Positions 54,101-56,341 of a stretch of 56,341 bases of DNA are shown here, one piece after another. Numbering within the stretch: the stretch's first letter is position 1; every line of letters begins with the position of its first letter. The position numbers were made by a program, and so were the translations under genes. This DNA is from an uncultured Bacteroidia bacterium. GTDB lineage: Bacteria > Bacteroidota > Bacteroidia > Bacteroidales > Prolixibacteraceae. Location: the NCBI GenBank assembly GCA_903904515.1, contig CAIVCR010000095.1, positions 1 to 56,341 on the forward strand. The letters are read 5' to 3'. The notes beneath the pieces are model-generated. The model was not told the origin of the DNA and did not search any database. It worked only from the letters and a program-made list of their open reading frames with translations.

Positions 54101-54826
54101 ATCGAGATCCTTCCCGGTATTCAGACAGATTAGCAGATCATGTGCGTCGGCATCTTCATCATTTGTAAAATGACTGTCGTTTGTTGCAATAACCTTTACA
54201 CCGAACTTTTCACCTAACCTGATCAGCTCCTTATTAACAATCACCTGACTTTCATAAACGTCGGTGGGTAATTGGGGCTCCGTGGTTTTATGACGTTGGA
54301 TTTCGAGATAAAAATCATCCTTGAAAATACTTTTGAACCATTTAATAGCCTCTTCAGCAGCAGGCAGATCCCCTTTAAGAATGCACTGCGGAATCTCACC
54401 CCCGATACACGCCGATGAAACAATCAATCCTTCGCTGTGCTTCTCAAGGAGGTTTTTGTCTATCCGGGGTTTGTAATAAAATCCTTCCGTGTTGGCAACG
54501 GTGACAAGTTTTAAGAGATTACGGTACCCTTTCTCATTTTTAGCGAGCAAAATAAGGTGATCGCCCGATCTGTCCTCTTTTTCGCTTTTATCCTTAAAAT
54601 GGATACCCCTTGTGGCAACATAGGTTTCAACACCAAGGATAGGTTTTATATCGAATTTCTTACATGTTTCGTGGAACTCTTTTATTCCGAACATACTGCC
54701 GTGATCGGTCAGCGCGATGGCTGTCATACCATCACTTTTTGCTTTTTTTACCAGATCCACAACCGCTGCAGCTCCGTCAAGGATTGAATACTGGCTGTGA
54801 ACATGAAGATGGGTAAATGATGCCAT
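51188..54826 (-). CDS. dnaE: DNA polymerase III alpha subunit
   Basis: A 1212-residue replicative polymerase. The N-terminal PHP domain starts FTHLHVHSQYSILDGAAAV; the catalytic palm has PDIDIDFDDDGR (about 475-486) with the metal-binding aspartates, and GPGRGSAAGSVVAY just before it. The fingers, beta-binding region and an OB-fold (about 1040-1110) follow. The ATG at 54826 is used: the upstream start at 54874 would add 16 residues ahead of the PHP domain. Length is near that of other DnaE1 proteins. trxA follows downstream. Confidence 0.97.
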   Translation of the reverse strand: MASFTHLHVHSQYSILDGAAAVVDLVKKAKSDGMTAIALTDHGSMFGIKEFHETCKKFDIKPILGVETYVATRGIHFKDKSEKEDRSGDHLILLAKNEKGYRNLLKLVTVANTEGFYYKPRIDKNLLEKHSEGLIVSSACIGGEIPQCILKGDLPAAEEAIKWFKSIFKDDFYLEIQRHKTTEPQLPTDVYESQVIVNKELIRLGEKFGVKVIATNDSHFTNDEDADAHDLLICLNTGKDLDDPSRMRYTKQEWLKTTAEMNKLFGDMPDTLANTQEITEKVEFYELDSDPIMPEFPIPADFGTIEQYRLRFPEELLIEEFSDIPKRTGGYENALRVKFESDYLTHLVYKGAVSRYGEILSNEVKERIEFELETIKSMGFPGYFLIVQDFIAAAREMQVIVGPGRGSAAGSVVAYTTGITNVDPIKHDLLFERFLNPDRVSMPDIDIDFDDDGRQLVLNWVKEKYSRDNVAHICTFGTMAAKMAIRDVSRVLKLPLSEADRLAKMVPDTPKITLAKAYSENPALEAEKRSANPLIIKTLKYAETLEGCIRQFGVHACGILIGREKLENHIPLMPTKDEDLLTTQYDGHFVESIGLLKMDFLGLKTLSIIKECLENIKLSRKITLDIDKIPFDDQKTFELFSNGNTTAIFQFESTGMKKWLRLLQPSRFEDLVAMNALYRPGPMDYIPNYVNRKMGREEIVYDHPIMEHYLADTYGITVYQEQVMLQARALGQFTRGESDSLRKAMGKKNLPLMEKLKAKFTEGCKGNPEFMEGCKTVGKAADTVIDKIWKDWEAFAQYAFNKSHSVCYAYIAYQTGFLKANYPSEFMAAVLSSNLTNADKISIFMDESKHMGLAVMGPDVNESRSNFFINKTGGLRFGLSAIKGVGAGAVSDIIKERDANGEFNSIFNFVERVNLQTINKKNLEALAMAGAFDSFQTIYRSQYFGETSDGNTFIEALIKYGNRIQTDKQSSMASLFGDFQTIEVKLPSIPMVPEWPKIVSLEKEKNLIGIYLSSHPLDDYDLEIRSFCSKDINLSMLNNEIESLKNRELTFAGIVTETQEGFTKNGKPFSALTLTDYADSYKMMFFGNDFVNFGNFCKKGLFLLIRGKIAAKWQGGDQLEFKASKIELLQELAEKAESLRITANAETLSREIVEELDLRLTQSPGKTLIKFSVFDPSTNIKLHLFSRTRRIGLSGELKAYLQKNPDIVFTIN

Positions 54827-54995
54827 AGTTGTAATCTGTTGAATATAGGGGGAAATTGACTTCCTTCCGCGCATTTAGTCGCACGGTTAAAAATAGAAAA
54901 AATTGAGGGATAACCTTCAGCTGTTAATAACTATTCAGATGATTTGAGATCACTTGATAGCGGACCCAATATAATGAGGGGTTAAATCGTATAAA

Positions 54996-55036
54996 ATAAA
55001 AGAGAAGAAGAGCGACCTGCTCTTCTTCTCTTTTAT
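54996..55036 (-). terminator. terminator after the 55129-55827 lipoprotein gene
   Basis: Perfect 18-bp arms (ATAAAAGAGAAGAAGAGC and complement) around a 5-base loop, followed on the minus strand by an A/T-rich run. It lies 93 bases past that gene and 170 bases ahead of dnaE. Confidence 0.8.
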
Positions 55037-55128
55037 CCCGAATCGGATTTATTTATCTGGTTTGAATGAAGAAACAACTATATTGCTTCCTGATATTCAA
55101 CTTAATAGTTTTTTGTTAATCTGGACTT

Positions 55129-55827
55129 TTAGAGCGTAATGTTTTTTGAGGCAGCACCAATTGCCTGCAGATAGGTATAGTCGGTACTCTCAAACAGCAT
55201 TCCGTCAACCTCAAAGGTATAAACACCTGAACCGTATGTGGTAAATAAAGTTGTTGCGAATCCGAGTCTTAAGACTGCCCTTGGAGGTGTGCTGGCATCT
55301 GTAAAGGCTGGCTGATAATAAACCTGAGTAGTTCCCTTAGTGACTTTTAATTGATAGGCCTGCGAACCGGAAAGGGCTTTCCACGATATATAAATAGAGT
55401 CTTTCGAAACTGTTTGAACCAGCGAGGTGATAATCGGGGGTGGAAGGGAAGAGGAGGATAACGTATTGGTATAGGTAATCACCTCTTTGTCTTTAAAAGT
55501 AACCGTATATTTATAGGTTCCAAGTGTAGGTAGTGCTAAAGAATAGGCTGAATCAGCAGGAGCATTGTAAAACGAATTACCATTTTTATCAAAATCGGTC
55601 AGCTGAACCGTTTCGCCATCCGGGGTGACTACGGTTGAATTGGCCATTAAATTATACGAAAACACAGAATGGATCGCGGCATACATCACATGAGTGGTAT
55701 CTTTGGGATTTTTGATAGACCTGATAAATGTATCTACCGATGCAGTACTTGTAACTGCAGTTTTTTCGCATCCCGATAAACCAAGCATGATCATTGCCCC
55801 CAGGGCTAGGAATTTTAACTGTTTCAT
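55129..55827 (-). CDS. lipoprotein with Fn3-like domain, unknown function
   Basis: A 232-residue exported protein with a lipobox, LGLSGC, at about residues 15-20. The mature part is beta-rich: PDGETVQLTDFDKNG, then a fibronectin-III-like segment (about 130-225) with SWKALSGSQAYQLKV. The function is not recognisable; similar proteins are common on Bacteroidota surfaces. It stands alone on the minus strand with its own promoter and terminator. Confidence 0.75.
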   Translation of the reverse strand: MKQLKFLALGAMIMLGLSGCEKTAVTSTASVDTFIRSIKNPKDTTHVMYAAIHSVFSYNLMANSTVVTPDGETVQLTDFDKNGNSFYNAPADSAYSLALPTLGTYKYTVTFKDKEVITYTNTLSSSSLPPPIITSLVQTVSKDSIYISWKALSGSQAYQLKVTKGTTQVYYQPAFTDASTPPRAVLRLGFATTLFTTYGSGVYTFEVDGMLFESTDYTYLQAIGAASKNITL

Positions 55828-55902
55828 ATTTAATATTTTGGTTAAGATTTTACTTTAAAATACAATATTCCCGAATCTGTACATGAACTAAAGGAATTGG
55901 GC

Positions 55903-55910
55903 CAAAGTTA
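55903..55910 (-). promoter_or_regulatory. putative -7 box of the lipoprotein gene
   Basis: On the minus strand this reads TAACTTTG, 75 bases before the ATG. The rest of the 55828-56147 interval contains no gene. Confidence 0.5.
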
Positions 55911-56100
55911 CTATTTTATTTTTTGAGTTGCAGTATATGAAAATGTTAAAGAAATGTTATTAATCATAGTAAACACGCAGGATATTTACGGGATTTTGAG
56001 GGTTTAACAGGGTATCATGGTTGACATCCGGCAATATTTTTTAAAAGAACTTCTATTCAGTTAAATTCAGTTATTCTCTTTTTTATACCGATTAATATAG

Positions 56101-56108
56101 TATCTTTG
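56101..56108 (+). promoter_or_regulatory. putative -7 box of the rpsP promoter
   Basis: TATCTTTG matches TAnnTTTG and is identical to the box ahead of tRNA-Leu. It lies 39 bases before the rpsP ATG. Confidence 0.65.
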
Positions 56109-56147
56109 CCCCGCAATTTAAAAACAAAAATTTCAACGTAAAACGTT

Positions 56148-56341
56148 ATGTCAGTAAAGATTCGTTTGGCAAGGCATGGCCGTAAACAACATGCTTATTA
56201 CCACATTGTGGTAGCAAACAGCAGGTCACCACGAGATGGTAGGTTTATTGAGAGGATTGGTTCATACAATCCAAATACTAATCCTGCCACCATCGATCTT
56301 GACTTTGACAAAGCCATTTCATGGCTGAACAATGGCGCACA
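56148..56341 (+). CDS. rpsP: 30S ribosomal protein S16, N-terminal part
   Basis: The first 64 codons of S16, cut by the window edge. [20 protein letters not shown] is the universal start of the family, followed by [17 protein letters not shown]. The protein binds 16S rRNA during small-subunit assembly. Downstream partners such as rimM lie outside the window. Confidence 0.95.
   Translation, partial: MSVKIRLARHGRKQHAYYHIVVANSRSPRDGRFIERIGSYNPNTNPATIDLDFDKAISWLNNGA

Overview
The window looks like chromosomal DNA of a Bacteroidota bacterium, probably of the Bacteroidales/Marinilabiliales type. The evidence is Bacteroidota-style promoters (TAnnTTTG at -7, in the best cases TTTG about 19 bases upstream), few strong Shine-Dalgarno sites, moderate GC, and a gene set typical of the phylum: a PF17131-type LolA-like protein, a 7TM sensor of the kind fused to AraC domains, paired rhomboids, a BFN nuclease, and a dihydroorotate dehydrogenase-like protein. 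The phylum is well supported; the order is a guess.

Layout. 1-720: two tRNAs (one cut by the window edge) and an HU gene. 739-7038, minus strand: MsbA-type exporter, purB, a DMT permease and a secreted GH42 beta-galactosidase. 7122-8551: a split ThrE/YjjPB-like exporter. 8656-13038, plus: a very large GH2 beta-galactosidase with an inserted LamG-like domain, then a Rieske-like lipoprotein. 13144-18313: esterase, DHOD-like enzyme, LMW tyrosine phosphatase, tRNA-Leu(GAG), and a 7TM sensor that lacks its usual DNA-binding domain. 18314-23411, minus: a five-gene envelope operon (outer-membrane barrel, ATPase, two FtsX/MacB-type permeases, LolA-like protein). Divergent from it, 23597-29678, plus: TetR, TolC, HlyD and two ABC-2 permeases with no ATPase gene. 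A TetR-type palindrome sits at the predicted start of transcription. 29833-35403: ApbE, UMF1-type MFS, DUF898 protein, alpha/beta hydrolase, and an sdpR-sdpI pair without a toxin gene. 35575-41084: NYN-domain protein, BFN nuclease, thyA, folA, and a large secreted protein with a TonB-plug-like segment. 41706-56341: nucleoside symporter, pyrophosphatase, YifB, mutL, two rhomboids, an EEP phosphohydrolase, trxA, dnaE, a lipoprotein and the start of rpsP.

The most unusual material is between genes. Several classes of short repeats recur at gene junctions: a 7-bp tandem repeat built on CCAG at four places, a palindromic GATTGCTTCGTC...CTCGCAATGAC-like element with a 24-bp perfect hairpin nested inside it, a CCCTCGTTGCAAACGAG inverted repeat beside the remnant of an apparent AbiEii-like gene, paired CCCTGAAAGGGT elements, and several simple tandem repeats. 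The interval between tolC and the HlyD gene carries five repeat types in 436 bases.

Best candidates for an under-described system: the divergent locus at 18314-29678, where two envelope-spanning transport operons face each other across an apparent TetR operator and one lacks an ATPase; and the toxin-less sdpRI pair. I see no CRISPR array, prophage or transposase gene.
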